From Methanocella sp. (GTDB lineage Archaea; Halobacteriota; Methanocellia; Methanocellales; Methanocellaceae): 45,497 bases of DNA. The stretch spans positions 1 to 45,497 of the forward strand of contig NZ_DATJPM010000060.1 of assembly GCF_035506375.1 (NCBI RefSeq), written 5' to 3'. Every line of letters starts with the position of its first letter. Position 1 is the stretch's first letter. Both the position numbers and the translations under genes were made by a program. The notes under the pieces were generated by a model. The model was not told where the DNA came from and searched no databases. It saw nothing but the letters and a program-made list of their open reading frames with translations. Shown here one piece after another: positions 17,506 through 26,052 of this stretch.

Positions 17506-20171
17506 TTTGTTTTCCCTATTTTCGCGAGCACACGCTTGTGGAACTCCTTGAGGAGCGAGTTCTTATCCTCTGCCAGCACCACGTCCGAAGCCGACAGCGA
17601 GGCGATGCCGAATGCCAGAGGGCTCGGCGATTCCACGCCGATGAGGTCGACCTCGATCTCGCCGCTCTTGATCCCCCGCACGATCTCCTGGATGTGGTCG
17701 ATCTCCAGCTTATCCTCGATTATTTCCCGGTACGACTCTTCCAGTACCGAGAAGTTTTCCAGCTTGTGGGCGTACGAGAGCATCATGTCGGCCGATACCT
17801 GCTGGCGCCTTGCGCTCTTCTGGTGGCCCTTATAGTTCCTCAGTATCATCAGCGAGCGTGTGGCATTGATACGGAACATCCGCTTGAGAAGCTGACTTTC
17901 CTCCAGCGAATAGCGGAGGATCTCCTTCGCGCTGCTCTCGTCCAGGGACTTGAGATATTCTTCGATGTCCAGCTTCTTCGAGAGCGGTACCGAGAGGAAG
18001 AACCCGTGGTCGCTCACCGAGAGCGTCACGTTGCTGGTACGCTCACGGGACACTATGTATGCCATGATGCGGCTGAGGCCGTCGTTGAACGGCCTGCCGT
18101 AGAGCGAGTGGAAATAGTAGTAGCGCCGGTAGTGCTCCTTGTCCAGGTGCTCCTCGATGACGAGCCTGTGCCTTGTCGAGATCGATTCTGCCTTAGAGTA
18201 GCGCACCTGCTCGTCGAAGATCTGGTAGATGCTCGCCGCCGAGTTCTCGTCGATGGGATAATTTTCTAAAAGCCACTTGTATGTACTCCGGTCGCCGGTA
18301 CGCTTCGCCATGTTCTCCTTGAAGTCCAGGATGTGGAGCGCCAGGTCGAAGGAAAGAGGCAGCCTTTCGGAGAACCATGATGGAACTGTGGGGCGGCTAC
18401 TGGACGGGTCAACGTAGACCTTGCTGCCACGGCGGTATAAGAATTCATAAAATTTGCCGCCCAGGACAAACACGTCGCCCTTCTGTAATTTTTCTAAATA
18501 TTGCTCGTCCAGGCTGCCCACCCAGCCGTGGTCGGCGCGGGTGATGACGTCGCACTTGAACTCGTCCGGTATGACGCCGATATTCGTGTAATATATCATC
18601 CTGGCCAGCTTGCCGCGGCGGCCGATCTTGTTCGTTTCCGGGTCATACCATATCTTGCCGTAGATGTTCTTCTCTTCCATGCCCGGGAGGGCTCCGGCGA
18701 GATAGCTTATGACACTCATGAAGTCCGAGTCGGTTAAATTACGATAGCAGTAGCAGCGCTTGATGATCTTTTTTACCCTTTCGATGTCCATGGGCTCGTT
18801 GATGGCCATGCCGAAGATATGCTGTGTCAGAACGTCCAGGCAGTTCTCGGGAACGTGGACGCCGTCGATGAACCCCTCCTGCGCCTTCTTCAGCATCACG
18901 GCGCACTCGATGAGCTCGTCGCGGTCGAGGGCTATAACCCGGCCTTTCACTGTCTGGCCCAGCCGGTGGCCGGCACGGCCGATGCGCTGCAGGAGCGCCG
19001 ACACTGACTTGGGGGAGCCCACCTGGATGACCATGTCCAGATACGGCATGTCGATGCCTAATTCTAACGACGTCGATGATGTAACGACCTTTACTTTGCC
19101 CGTTTTCAGCTTTTCTTCGATGTCCAGGCGGCCGTCCTTGCCCAGCGAGCCGTGGTGGCAGCCGGAATTTTCCTCGGTATAGCACTCGGGGTACGTTTTG
19201 CGTAGATGGTAGAGTATTCGCTCTGCGCCGCTTCTCGTGTTGGTGAATATGAGGGTATTCTGGTGTTCCTGCACCAGCCCATGGATCATCGAATACAGTT
19301 CGCGATTAACGGTCTGCGAGGGCGCGTTGATGAGGTCTGGTACGGGGCAGAGTAATTTGAGCTCGTAGTCACGGACGAACCTCGTGTCAACGATGCTGAC
19401 CTCGCGGTCGACGCCGTCCACGTTGCCGGCCAGGAACCGGGCTATGGTATCGAGCGGCTCCACGGTGGCGCTGCAGCCGATGCGGACGAACGGCGCCTTA
19501 ACGATCTCTTCCAGCCTTTCCAGGCTTAGTGAAAGGAAAACGCCCCTCTTGGTGTCGGCCATGGAGTGGATCTCGTCCACGATGACCCAGCGCACCGTGC
19601 GCAGCTTTTCCGCGAACTTGGGCGAGTTCAGCAGGATGGCCAGCGTCTCCGGGGTCGTGTTCAGGATGTGCGGTGTCTTCCTGAGCATTGAAGCGCGCTC
19701 GTCCGTAGCCGTGTCGCCGTGCCGGATGGCGTGGCGAATGAGGATCTCTTCGCCGTATTCCTTGCTGATGGCCGTAAGCGGCTCCTCTAAGTTCTTATGG
19801 ATATCGTTCGCCAGCGACTTCAGCGGCGAGATGTAAATGCAATAAACGCTATTCTCCAGGCCCTCTTCCGTCTTGGCCAGTAAGAACAGCTCGTTGATGA
19901 TGGCTGTAAAGGCCGATAAAGTCTTGCCCGAGCCCGTCGGGCTGCAGATGAGGACGTTCCTGCCCTCGTGGATGAGCGGTATGGCCAGCCGCTGCGGCGG
20001 CGTAAAATAGCCTCCGTTGACGTCCTTGAGGCCGCCGAACTTGTCCTTCCACCACTTCCGGACGGAGGGCTTAAAAAGACTGAGGATCTCTTCGTCCGTG
20101 TGCCTCAGGGTGGCATAGCTGATGGAGGATGGCGGAGCGTAAGAGGGTTTGTTTTTCCTTTTCGCTGTCAT
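17502..20171 (-). CDS. lhr: Lhr-family ATP-dependent helicase
   Basis: An 889-residue superfamily 2 helicase. Motifs include Q-like FTPPQRLAIP, Walker A SPTGSGKT (77-84), SPLKSLANDI, TTPETLAILL, DEIH (199-202), CSATV, TSSTSLELGIDM and QRIGRAGHR. A winged helix and the Lhr core C-terminal domain (KGDVFVLGGKFYEFLYRRG) follow. It lacks the long extra C-terminus of bacterial 1,500-residue Lhr, so it matches the archaeal/short Lhr core. It translocates on DNA and probably acts in repair with the downstream phosphoesterase. It is divergent from the RecB-like nuclease across 140 bp. Confidence 0.93.
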   Translation of the reverse strand: MTAKRKNKPSYAPPSSISYATLRHTDEEILSLFKPSVRKWWKDKFGGLKDVNGGYFTPPQRLAIPLIHEGRNVLICSPTGSGKTLSAFTAIINELFLLAKTEEGLENSVYCIYISPLKSLANDIHKNLEEPLTAISKEYGEEILIRHAIRHGDTATDERASMLRKTPHILNTTPETLAILLNSPKFAEKLRTVRWVIVDEIHSMADTKRGVFLSLSLERLEEIVKAPFVRIGCSATVEPLDTIARFLAGNVDGVDREVSIVDTRFVRDYELKLLCPVPDLINAPSQTVNRELYSMIHGLVQEHQNTLIFTNTRSGAERILYHLRKTYPECYTEENSGCHHGSLGKDGRLDIEEKLKTGKVKVVTSSTSLELGIDMPYLDMVIQVGSPKSVSALLQRIGRAGHRLGQTVKGRVIALDRDELIECAVMLKKAQEGFIDGVHVPENCLDVLTQHIFGMAINEPMDIERVKKIIKRCYCYRNLTDSDFMSVISYLAGALPGMEEKNIYGKIWYDPETNKIGRRGKLARMIYYTNIGVIPDEFKCDVITRADHGWVGSLDEQYLEKLQKGDVFVLGGKFYEFLYRRGSKVYVDPSSSRPTVPSWFSERLPLSFDLALHILDFKENMAKRTGDRSTYKWLLENYPIDENSAASIYQIFDEQVRYSKAESISTRHRLVIEEHLDKEHYRRYYYFHSLYGRPFNDGLSRIMAYIVSRERTSNVTLSVSDHGFFLSVPLSKKLDIEEYLKSLDESSAKEILRYSLEESQLLKRMFRINATRSLMILRNYKGHQKSARRQQVSADMMLSYAHKLENFSVLEESYREIIEDKLEIDHIQEIVRGIKSGEIEVDLIGVESPSPLAFGIASLSASDVVLAEDKNSLLKEFHKRVLAKIGKTK

Positions 20172-20311
20172 TCAAAAATTCCCGTTTCTAATCGGCTGTC
20201 TAATTCGGATGTACGTTTAAAAGCTTTCTCTATGCGGCCCGAATGTAATAATTAATTTCACGCTGCTCAATCGATAGGCATTTGTTATTATAAAATAATC
20301 CATTACTCATT

Positions 20312-21526
20312 ATGCCCACGTATTCGCATTCCCGCCTGTCGGCCTATGAGAACTGCCCTTTAAAGTACAGGTTTGCCTATGTCGACCGGGTAAAGCTTGA
20401 GCGGATGCCCGAGTCTATCGAGGCGTTCATGGGGAAGCGGGTGCACGAGACGCTGGAAAAGCTCTACTCCGACCGCATGCTGTCCAAAGATAATACGCTG
20501 GACGAGCTTCTTGATTTCTATGACGGGTTATGGGGCAAGAACTGGAGCGATGACGTACAGATCGTCCGTAAGGACCTGACGGCGGATAATTATCACGAGA
20601 CAGGCCGGCGATGCATCGCCGACTATTTTAAGCGCTATACTCCTTTTAGCCAGGGCCGGACGCTCAAGCTGGAGGCGCCCGTCTACATCGACATAGACGG
20701 CTACCGGCTGATGGGCTATATCGACCGTCTCGACTTTTTAGGCGCCGGCCGCTACGAGATCCATGACTATAAGACGTCGAGGAGCCTGCCGGCGCAGAGC
20801 TATTTCGATGACGACAGGCAGCTCGCGCTGTACCAGATCGGCGTCCATAAGATGTGGAAGGATGCCGAGAATGTGGACCTGGTTTGGCATTACCTGGTCT
20901 ACGACCGGGAGATGCGGTCGTGCCGGTCGCCGGAGTGCCTGGAAAGGCTGAAGGAGAGCGTCGTCGGCGTGATACTGCAGATCGAGGCTGCGGAGAAGGA
21001 GTACGATTTCCCGGCCAACGAGAGCGGTTTATGTGATTGGTGCGAGTACCGGTCGCTCTGCCCGACATGCAAGCACGAGGCTGCTGTCGAGAATCTACCT
21101 GCGAATGAGTTCCTGAATGATGATGGAGTGAAGCTGGTCAACCATTATGCGAAGCTCTTTGAGGAGAAAAAGGAACTAAACGAGCGCATGGATGCCCGGC
21201 TGGAGCTGCTGCGGGACGCGATCATCGAATATGCGAAGCGCGAGGGCGTCGACGTTATCAGGGGAAGCGACCGCAAGCTGAAGGTCAAGTTCGAGACGAA
21301 GCCAAAATTCCCGGCGAAGGGGGACGACGAGCGGGAAGCGCTGGAGCTATTGCTTAAAAGTGCCGGCGCATGGGATGAGCTGAGCACGCTGGATACTTTC
21401 GCCCTTGCCAGGGCCCTAAAAAATGAAAAGCTCGATCCGGCTTTGATAAGCAATCTGCGGCAATTCATGATGACCGAGGAGTCTTATCGGATTACGCTGT
21501 CATATTTGAAGGGCGATGAAGAATAA
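20312..21526 (+). CDS. RecB/Cas4-like Fe-S PD-(D/E)XK nuclease
   Basis: 404 residues. It starts MPTYSHSRLSAYENCPLKY, the typical entry of the PDDEXK_1 domain. Catalytic residues are His45, Asp138 (GYIDRLD), Asp152 and Lys154 (HDYKTSR), then the QLALYQ helix. Cys15, Cys241, Cys244 and Cys250 (CDWCEYRSLCPTC) form the AddB/Cas4-type 4Fe-4S site; Cys253 is extra. A helical C-terminal ~150 residues is not recognised. No cas gene or CRISPR is present, so general 5'/3' end resection is more likely than spacer acquisition. It is divergent from lhr. No ribosome site is seen, so the mRNA may be leaderless. Confidence 0.88.
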   Translation: MPTYSHSRLSAYENCPLKYRFAYVDRVKLERMPESIEAFMGKRVHETLEKLYSDRMLSKDNTLDELLDFYDGLWGKNWSDDVQIVRKDLTADNYHETGRRCIADYFKRYTPFSQGRTLKLEAPVYIDIDGYRLMGYIDRLDFLGAGRYEIHDYKTSRSLPAQSYFDDDRQLALYQIGVHKMWKDAENVDLVWHYLVYDREMRSCRSPECLERLKESVVGVILQIEAAEKEYDFPANESGLCDWCEYRSLCPTCKHEAAVENLPANEFLNDDGVKLVNHYAKLFEEKKELNERMDARLELLRDAIIEYAKREGVDVIRGSDRKLKVKFETKPKFPAKGDDEREALELLLKSAGAWDELSTLDTFALARALKNEKLDPALISNLRQFMMTEESYRITLSYLKGDEE

Positions 21527-21659
21527 CAATACCTTGCATTATTTTACCTTTCATGCTTTCGTGTTGAAAAAACCAAACAATCCGGCCTGAGTCAAAAACC
21601 CGGCGCGCATCCAAATTATCGAAAATCATTAGATACAATAGAGCATAAAAGAAGGTGTC

Positions 21660-22478
21660 ATGATAGAGCCGGCTCTGGAACGTAAGCTGTTCGACCTCAG
21701 GCGCATTCTCAAGGACATGGGCAGCATGCTCGTTGCTTTCAGCGGCGGCGTGGACTCGACCTTCCTGCTCAAGTGCGCCGTCGATACTCTCGGCACAGAA
21801 AAAGTGGCGGCAGCCACGGCCATCTCCGAAATACTTTCGCCGGAAGACCTGGGCCAGGCAACATCTATCGCAAAAGACCTCGGCGTCAGGCACATCACCC
21901 TGATGTCCTCCGAAATGGAGAACTCCGAGTTCATCGCCAACACGCCCGAGCGCTGTTACGTATGCAAAAAGGGCCGATTCTCAAGGCTAATCGTAGAAAA
22001 AGAAAAGCTCGGCCTGGCATATATCGCAGACGGCTCAAACAAGGACGACGAGGCTGACTACCGCCCCGGCGAGCGGGCAATGAAAGAGCTTAACATCCAC
22101 AGCCCGCTGAGGGAAGCCGGCCTATACAAGTCGGAGATCAGGGAGCTGTCCAGAGAAATGGGACTGCCCACGTGGGATAAGCCCTCCATAGCGTGCCTCG
22201 CCACGCGCATACCATATGGCCAGGCAATTACGAAGGATAAGATACATATGGTCAGGGATGCCGAGCAGGCACTGCACTGCTTCGGCTTTACCCAGCTCAG
22301 GGTAAGGTACCATGGAGACCTGGCCAGGATCGAGGTACCCGAAAAGGAGCTTGCAGACGCTATAAAATACAGGGCAGAGATCGTGGAGAAGGTAAAAAAG
22401 GCCGGATTCACGTATGTAGCCCTCGACCTGCAGGGTTTCAGAAGCGGCAGCATGAACGAAGTACTGAAGGGGCGCTAA
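21660..22478 (+). CDS. larE: Sacrificial sulfur transferase LarE
   Basis: A 272-residue PP-loop enzyme. The ATP motif SGGVDS is at 28-33. Cys179 in PSIACLATRIPYG matches the sacrificial cysteine of Lactobacillus LarE, whose sulfur goes into the nickel-pincer nucleotide cofactor of lactate racemase-type enzymes. The RCYVCKKG motif (Cys99/102) is also conserved. larC begins two bases after its stop. LarA and LarB are not in this window, so the final nickel enzyme is unknown. Confidence 0.93.
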   Translation: MIEPALERKLFDLRRILKDMGSMLVAFSGGVDSTFLLKCAVDTLGTEKVAAATAISEILSPEDLGQATSIAKDLGVRHITLMSSEMENSEFIANTPERCYVCKKGRFSRLIVEKEKLGLAYIADGSNKDDEADYRPGERAMKELNIHSPLREAGLYKSEIRELSREMGLPTWDKPSIACLATRIPYGQAITKDKIHMVRDAEQALHCFGFTQLRVRYHGDLARIEVPEKELADAIKYRAEIVEKVKKAGFTYVALDLQGFRSGSMNEVLKGR

Positions 22479-22479
22479 C

Positions 22480-23205
22480 ATGAAGATCATCTACTTAGAC
22501 TGCTTTTCGGGCATCAGCGGCGACATGTTCCTGGGCGCCATGGTCGACATGGGGATCCCGATCGGCACGCTAGCATCCGGGCTTTACGGGCTGGGACTGG
22601 ACATAAGGCTCGACGTGAAAAAGGTACGAAAGCACGGCATCGCGGGCACGAAGCTCGACGTCATCGCCCCCGATACCGCGCATGAAAGGCATCTCTCCGA
22701 CATCCTCGAGATCATCGACGCCAGCGCTCTTGAAAGCGATATCAAAGCCGCCTCAGGCAATATATTCCGGCGGCTCGCGGAGGCGGAGGCAAAGGTGCAC
22801 GGCATTTCCGCCGAAGAGGTCCACTTCCACGAGGTCGGCGCGCTCGATACTATCGCGGACGTCGTCGGGGCGGCCATCTGCTACAAAGCGTCGGGCGCCG
22901 AAGCCCTGTTCTCATCGCCCGTGAACGTCGGCAGCGGCTTCGTGAAAACGTCCCACGGGCTCCTGCCGGTCCCGGCGCCGGCGACGCTGGAACTATTAAA
23001 AGGCGCATCCATCTATTCGACCGGCATCCAGTCCGAGCTCGTAACGCCGACGGGCGCCGCCATCCTTGCCGGCCTCTGCGGAGGCTATGGGCCCATGCCC
23101 TACATGACAGCAGAAAAAACGGGCTACGGCGCGGGAACAAAGGACCTCGAGGCGCCCAACCTGCTGAGAGCCGTCCTCGGGGAAAAGATACAAAAAAAGG
23201 CCTGA
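22480..23205 (+). CDS. larC: LarC nickel insertion protein, N-terminal domain only
   Basis: 241 residues matching the LarC1 part: start KIIYLDCFSGISGDMFLGAM, middle EEVHFHEVGALDTIADVVGA, end GYGAGTKDLEAPNLLRAVLG. LarC is the CTP-dependent nickel insertase that completes the nickel-pincer cofactor. The usual second domain (LarC2) is absent. The frame ends three codons after a run of seven A at 23192-23198, and the next gene runs convergently. A -1 slip there would open only about 40 codons of unrelated antisense sequence. It forms a tight operon with larE. Confidence 0.88.
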   Translation: MKIIYLDCFSGISGDMFLGAMVDMGIPIGTLASGLYGLGLDIRLDVKKVRKHGIAGTKLDVIAPDTAHERHLSDILEIIDASALESDIKAASGNIFRRLAEAEAKVHGISAEEVHFHEVGALDTIADVVGAAICYKASGAEALFSSPVNVGSGFVKTSHGLLPVPAPATLELLKGASIYSTGIQSELVTPTGAAILAGLCGGYGPMPYMTAEKTGYGAGTKDLEAPNLLRAVLGEKIQKKA

Positions 23206-23207
23206 TC

Positions 23208-23627
23208 CTAAGATTCCTTTTCTTGTTCCGGCTCAGACTGTTTAGACCGGATACGGGCCAACTCGTTTTCCATATAGCTCGTGATATAGGGGGTGGCCAG
23301 TGCTACGGCCTCCGAAAGTAGCTTCGAGCTAAAAGACTTGACTTCCCGCTCCTTTACTTCAACCTGGGGCTGCACGATGACTTCCCGCTTAATGACCTTC
23401 GTCTTAGGGATAAGCAGGCTCAGCAGGCTGTAGAGCGCGAACCCCGCGCCGGCGGCCGTTCCAACGGTAGCGTACGGGTGAGCCTTAACGGTATCCGTGA
23501 CCGGCTTCGTGGCCTCCTCCGGTATCGCCGTGATCGACTTTTTCAGGCTCTCGAACGATTCGGCCAGCCGGGCCTCCGTTGCCTTGACATCCTCCTCGGT
23601 CACGGCCTTCCGCGGCATCGGCAGCAT
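23208..23627 (-). CDS. Membrane-anchored helical protein, YqjD/ElaB-like cluster
   Basis: 139 residues. An N-terminal charged helix (EEDVKATEARLAESFESLKK) is followed by KAHPYATVGTAAGAGFALYSLLSLL, a hydrophobic segment preceded by HPYA much like the ENPW-type entry of YqjD/ElaB proteins. A charged helical tail follows. The start overlaps the preceding stop (TGATG), and GAGGAGG lies seven bases before the ATG. It is the third gene of a three-gene membrane cluster. Function is unknown; tail-anchored ribosome or membrane association is inferred from the YqjD resemblance. Confidence 0.7.
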   Translation of the reverse strand: MLPMPRKAVTEEDVKATEARLAESFESLKKSITAIPEEATKPVTDTVKAHPYATVGTAAGAGFALYSLLSLLIPKTKVIKREVIVQPQVEVKEREVKSFSSKLLSEAVALATPYITSYMENELARIRSKQSEPEQEKES

Positions 23628-23992
23628 CAGGGCGCCTCCTCGGCCTTAGGCGTCTTCAATATCAGCTTGCGGGCGAACATAAAATAGGTGAGCACGATAG
23701 CCAGCAGCATCGCAACAACGCCGCAGATGAGCAGCGCGGCCCAGAGGGGTATCAGCGACGAGATGAAGAGTATGGCGCCGACGCTCAAGGCGACCGTTCC
23801 CACGACCAGGAGCGACGCGACCACTGCGATATAGACGATCTGCTCCAGGACGAACTCTAGCGGGTCGAGCAGGTAGTGCTGTATATAGAGGTCCGTCTTC
23901 TGCCGCAGGTACAGGTCCAGGTTCCTGGCCAGGGCGGCGAACTCGGCCTCCAGGGAGGGCTTTGCCGGCCCTGCAGCGGCCTCATCGGGCAA
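23627..23992 (-). CDS. YqjE/DUF1469-like two-helix membrane protein
   Basis: 121 residues. A charged N-terminal helix (FAALARNLDLYLRQKTDLYI) leads to two long hydrophobic segments (IAVVASLLVVGTVALSVGAI and ALLICGVVAMLLAIVLTYFM) and a basic end. This is the layout of YqjE-type (holin-X-like) proteins encoded beside YqjD. The start is TTG at 23992 with GAGGTG six bases upstream. It lies between two YqjD-like genes on the minus strand. Confidence 0.7.
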   Translation of the reverse strand: MPDEAAAGPAKPSLEAEFAALARNLDLYLRQKTDLYIQHYLLDPLEFVLEQIVYIAVVASLLVVGTVALSVGAILFISSLIPLWAALLICGVVAMLLAIVLTYFMFARKLILKTPKAEEAP

Positions 23993-24002
23993 TTTTACAC
24001 CT

Positions 24003-24308
24003 CTAGTCGCGCCGTATGAGCAGCGCGCCGATCAGTATGCCTGCGCCGGCCGCAATGGCGATCGACATGAACGGGTGCTCGGTAATAAAGTCCTCGACGG
24101 GCTCGACCTTCCGGCCCATGTCTCCCTTGAGCGTATCGATCCTGGCCCCGGTTTCATTGAGAACGGCCTTGATATCTTCCCCCGTCGCCGTAATGCTCAT
24201 TTCCCTGAGCTTTCTCGCAGCCTCTTCAAGGGTGTCGGCAGCCTGGACTTTTAACTTTTCCGCCCCTCCGAACGTCTTATCGACGGCGTGTTCCACATAT
24301 TGCTCCAT
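24003..24308 (-). CDS. YqjD/ElaB-like (DUF883-type) C-tail membrane protein
   Basis: 101 residues. Helical repeats (AADTLEEAARKLREMSITATGED) end in VEDFITEHPFMSIAIAAGAG then ILIGALLIRRD. That is nearly the bacterial DUF883 ending: an HP/NP turn, a glycine-rich transmembrane helix and terminal Arg-Arg. AAGGTGAT precedes the ATG. In E. coli such proteins tether ribosomes to the membrane in stationary phase; whether that holds in archaea is not known. First gene of the three-gene cluster. Confidence 0.78.
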   Translation of the reverse strand: MEQYVEHAVDKTFGGAEKLKVQAADTLEEAARKLREMSITATGEDIKAVLNETGARIDTLKGDMGRKVEPVEDFITEHPFMSIAIAAGAGILIGALLIRRD

Positions 24309-24406
24309 ATTTAATCACCTTAAAATAATATACACTATAATGTAATAATATTTCGCAATTGCTTATATGGAGATGACCGGTTAATAAAAGGAATTATACG
24401 ATACTC

Positions 24407-25159
24407 TTACCTGTCCAGCGCTTTTACGTTATCCATCATCTCCTCGAGCGCCCACTCCAGCGCTTCCTCGTTATGGTACTCTTCCAGGTATTTTTCCAGC
24501 GTCGAAGGCTGCATACTTTTCATTTCCCGCGCCAGCGCGGCCATGCCTGGCACTGCCCGGACAATGTTATCGACGATGGTGACCGTCGCCTTCCTGGCCG
24601 ACCTCGACATCGGGTTGAGGTCTACGACGATGACCTTCTTGCCCATCTTTACAAGGGCTTCGCACCTGTCCCCGTCCTCCAGCGGCACTAGCACTACGTC
24701 CGCCGCATAAATGCCTTCGGAGGCGGCCTTCGCCCTTTCATGGGAAAGCCCCGGTATGAGCCTGTCCGGCTTATCGCCATAAACCCTGGCGGCTCCTTTC
24801 GACTTCAATAAAGAGATGATCTTCGCCGCCCTTTCCTCGGTGCGGTGGAACAGGTTGACTTCCAGCGGGGCATCCAGAGCTTTCGAGAGTTCCACGAGCT
24901 CTCCGGATACGAGAGCGGCCGCATTGCCGTTGACCGAAATGACGGGCCTCTTCGCCAGCAGCATCATGGCGACCGCCGCTTTTTCAGCCCGTTCTGCCGA
25001 CGCGGTCGTGCGCTCCCCGAGAAGATAGTCGAACGCTTCGCCGCGGCCCTGCGCGATGAGGCCCTGCATGCTCGCGATGCCATCCTTCACGCCCTTAACC
25101 AGCAGCTCCCTCGTCAATAGCGACTTATAACGGGGGTGATCTTCGGGAATGTCGGTCAT
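24407..25159 (-). CDS. 4-phosphopantoate--beta-alanine ligase (archaeal PPS)
   Basis: 250 residues of the archaeal phosphopantothenate synthetase family. The hallmark start is IPEDHPRYKSLLTRELLVKG. Further conserved blocks are RPVISVNGNAAALV, DKPDRLIPGLSHERAK, DVVLVPLEDGDRCEAL and VIVVDLNPMSRSA. It makes 4'-phosphopantothenate from phosphopantoate, beta-alanine and ATP, replacing the bacterial PanC route to coenzyme A. Length is normal. It lies 49 bp downstream of thi4 on the same strand. Confidence 0.95.
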   Translation of the reverse strand: MTDIPEDHPRYKSLLTRELLVKGVKDGIASMQGLIAQGRGEAFDYLLGERTTASAERAEKAAVAMMLLAKRPVISVNGNAAALVSGELVELSKALDAPLEVNLFHRTEERAAKIISLLKSKGAARVYGDKPDRLIPGLSHERAKAASEGIYAADVVLVPLEDGDRCEALVKMGKKVIVVDLNPMSRSARKATVTIVDNIVRAVPGMAALAREMKSMQPSTLEKYLEEYHNEEALEWALEEMMDNVKALDR

Positions 25160-25208
25160 GGTATCAAAATACCGGGGATATATACTTAAGAGTTTCGAAA
25201 TATGACGG

Positions 25209-25997
25209 CTATTGCCGCTCCTTTAATTTGTGTTTCACGAGCTCGGCGGCCATCGTCCCGGATATCAGCATGCCGCCGAAGACCGGCCCCATGCGGTGCC
25301 CCCCGGAAACGGCGTTCGCCGCCATGCCCGTGACGACGAGCCCCGGGTATACTTCCCGCGTGGTGGCGGCGAGCATTTTTTCACCGGCCTCCGCCCACAT
25401 GGATTTTTCGCCGACGACGCCTTTTCCCTCGTTGAATCCGGCACCCGCCACCTTCCTCTCGACGATACGGCAGACGCTGGCATCATGGCCCGTGGCGTCG
25501 ACGACCATTTTTGCCTTTATGGATAGCGGGTCGACGTGCAGCCCCGCCATCTCCACCGCCGTCCAGTTGACGACGAGGCCGGCCACCGCGTCGTCCTCGC
25601 GTATCATCACGTCCTCGACGCTCATGAGATTAAAGATCTCCGCTCCGCTCGATACGGCCCCGGCCGCGAGCTTCGCCACGGCCTCCACGGAGTTCGCCAG
25701 GTAGTAGCCGGGCGCGTACGCCTTATACCGTATGCCAAAATCGTCCAATATATCCAGGGCGCTCTCCTGGACGACGATGCGGGGGAACATCATGCCTCCG
25801 CCCCACATGCCTCCGCCGACGGAAAGCTTTCTCTCGAAGACGGCGATCCTAAAGCCGGCCTGCGCCAGGTATGCGGCGCAGACGAGCCCCGATGGCCCGG
25901 CCCCGACGATCCCGGCGTCAATATCCGTATATTCGAGGAACGCCCGGTAAAAATCTTCGATAATAGCCTTTGAGATCGTTACTTCATCCAGGCCCAT
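25209..25997 (-). CDS. thi4: Thiamine thiazole synthase Thi4, sulfide-dependent type
   Basis: 262 residues. The N-terminal Rossmann motif is GIVGAGPSGLVCAAYLAQ; GGGMWGGGMMFP and the end SGGHRMGPVFGGMLISGTMA are typical of Thi4. At the position of the sacrificial cysteine of yeast and plant Thi4 (SCMDP) this protein has His154 in AGLHVDPLS. It should therefore be the catalytic archaeal type that takes sulfur from free sulfide with Fe(II), making the thiazole of thiamine from NAD and glycine. A 14-bp perfect palindrome lies just upstream. Confidence 0.94.
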   Translation of the reverse strand: MGLDEVTISKAIIEDFYRAFLEYTDIDAGIVGAGPSGLVCAAYLAQAGFRIAVFERKLSVGGGMWGGGMMFPRIVVQESALDILDDFGIRYKAYAPGYYLANSVEAVAKLAAGAVSSGAEIFNLMSVEDVMIREDDAVAGLVVNWTAVEMAGLHVDPLSIKAKMVVDATGHDASVCRIVERKVAGAGFNEGKGVVGEKSMWAEAGEKMLAATTREVYPGLVVTGMAANAVSGGHRMGPVFGGMLISGTMAAELVKHKLKERQ

Positions 25998-26008
25998 ACA
26001 GCTGCCTC

Positions 26009-26022
26009 ACGTACATGTACGT
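26009..26022. promoter_or_regulatory. Perfect palindrome upstream of thi4
   Basis: ACGTACATGTACGT is a perfect 14-bp palindrome, 12-25 bases before the thi4 start codon at 25997, just ahead of the ribosome site GAGGCAG. It could be an operator or a small mRNA hairpin. Archaeal thiamine genes are known to be controlled by ThiN-domain regulators, but assignment here is inference. Confidence 0.4.
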
Positions 26023-26052
26023 TACTCTTCCCGATGCCGTGATCTAATCTGT

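Noticed and set aside
20312..21526. Reading the RecB-like nuclease as Cas4
   Set aside because: It is twice the length of Cas4 and there is no CRISPR array or cas1/cas2 in the window.
23191..23320. Programmed frameshift extending LarC at the A7 run
   Set aside because: A -1 slip opens only about 40 codons antisense to the next gene, with no LarC2 resemblance; the other frame stops after about 15 codons.
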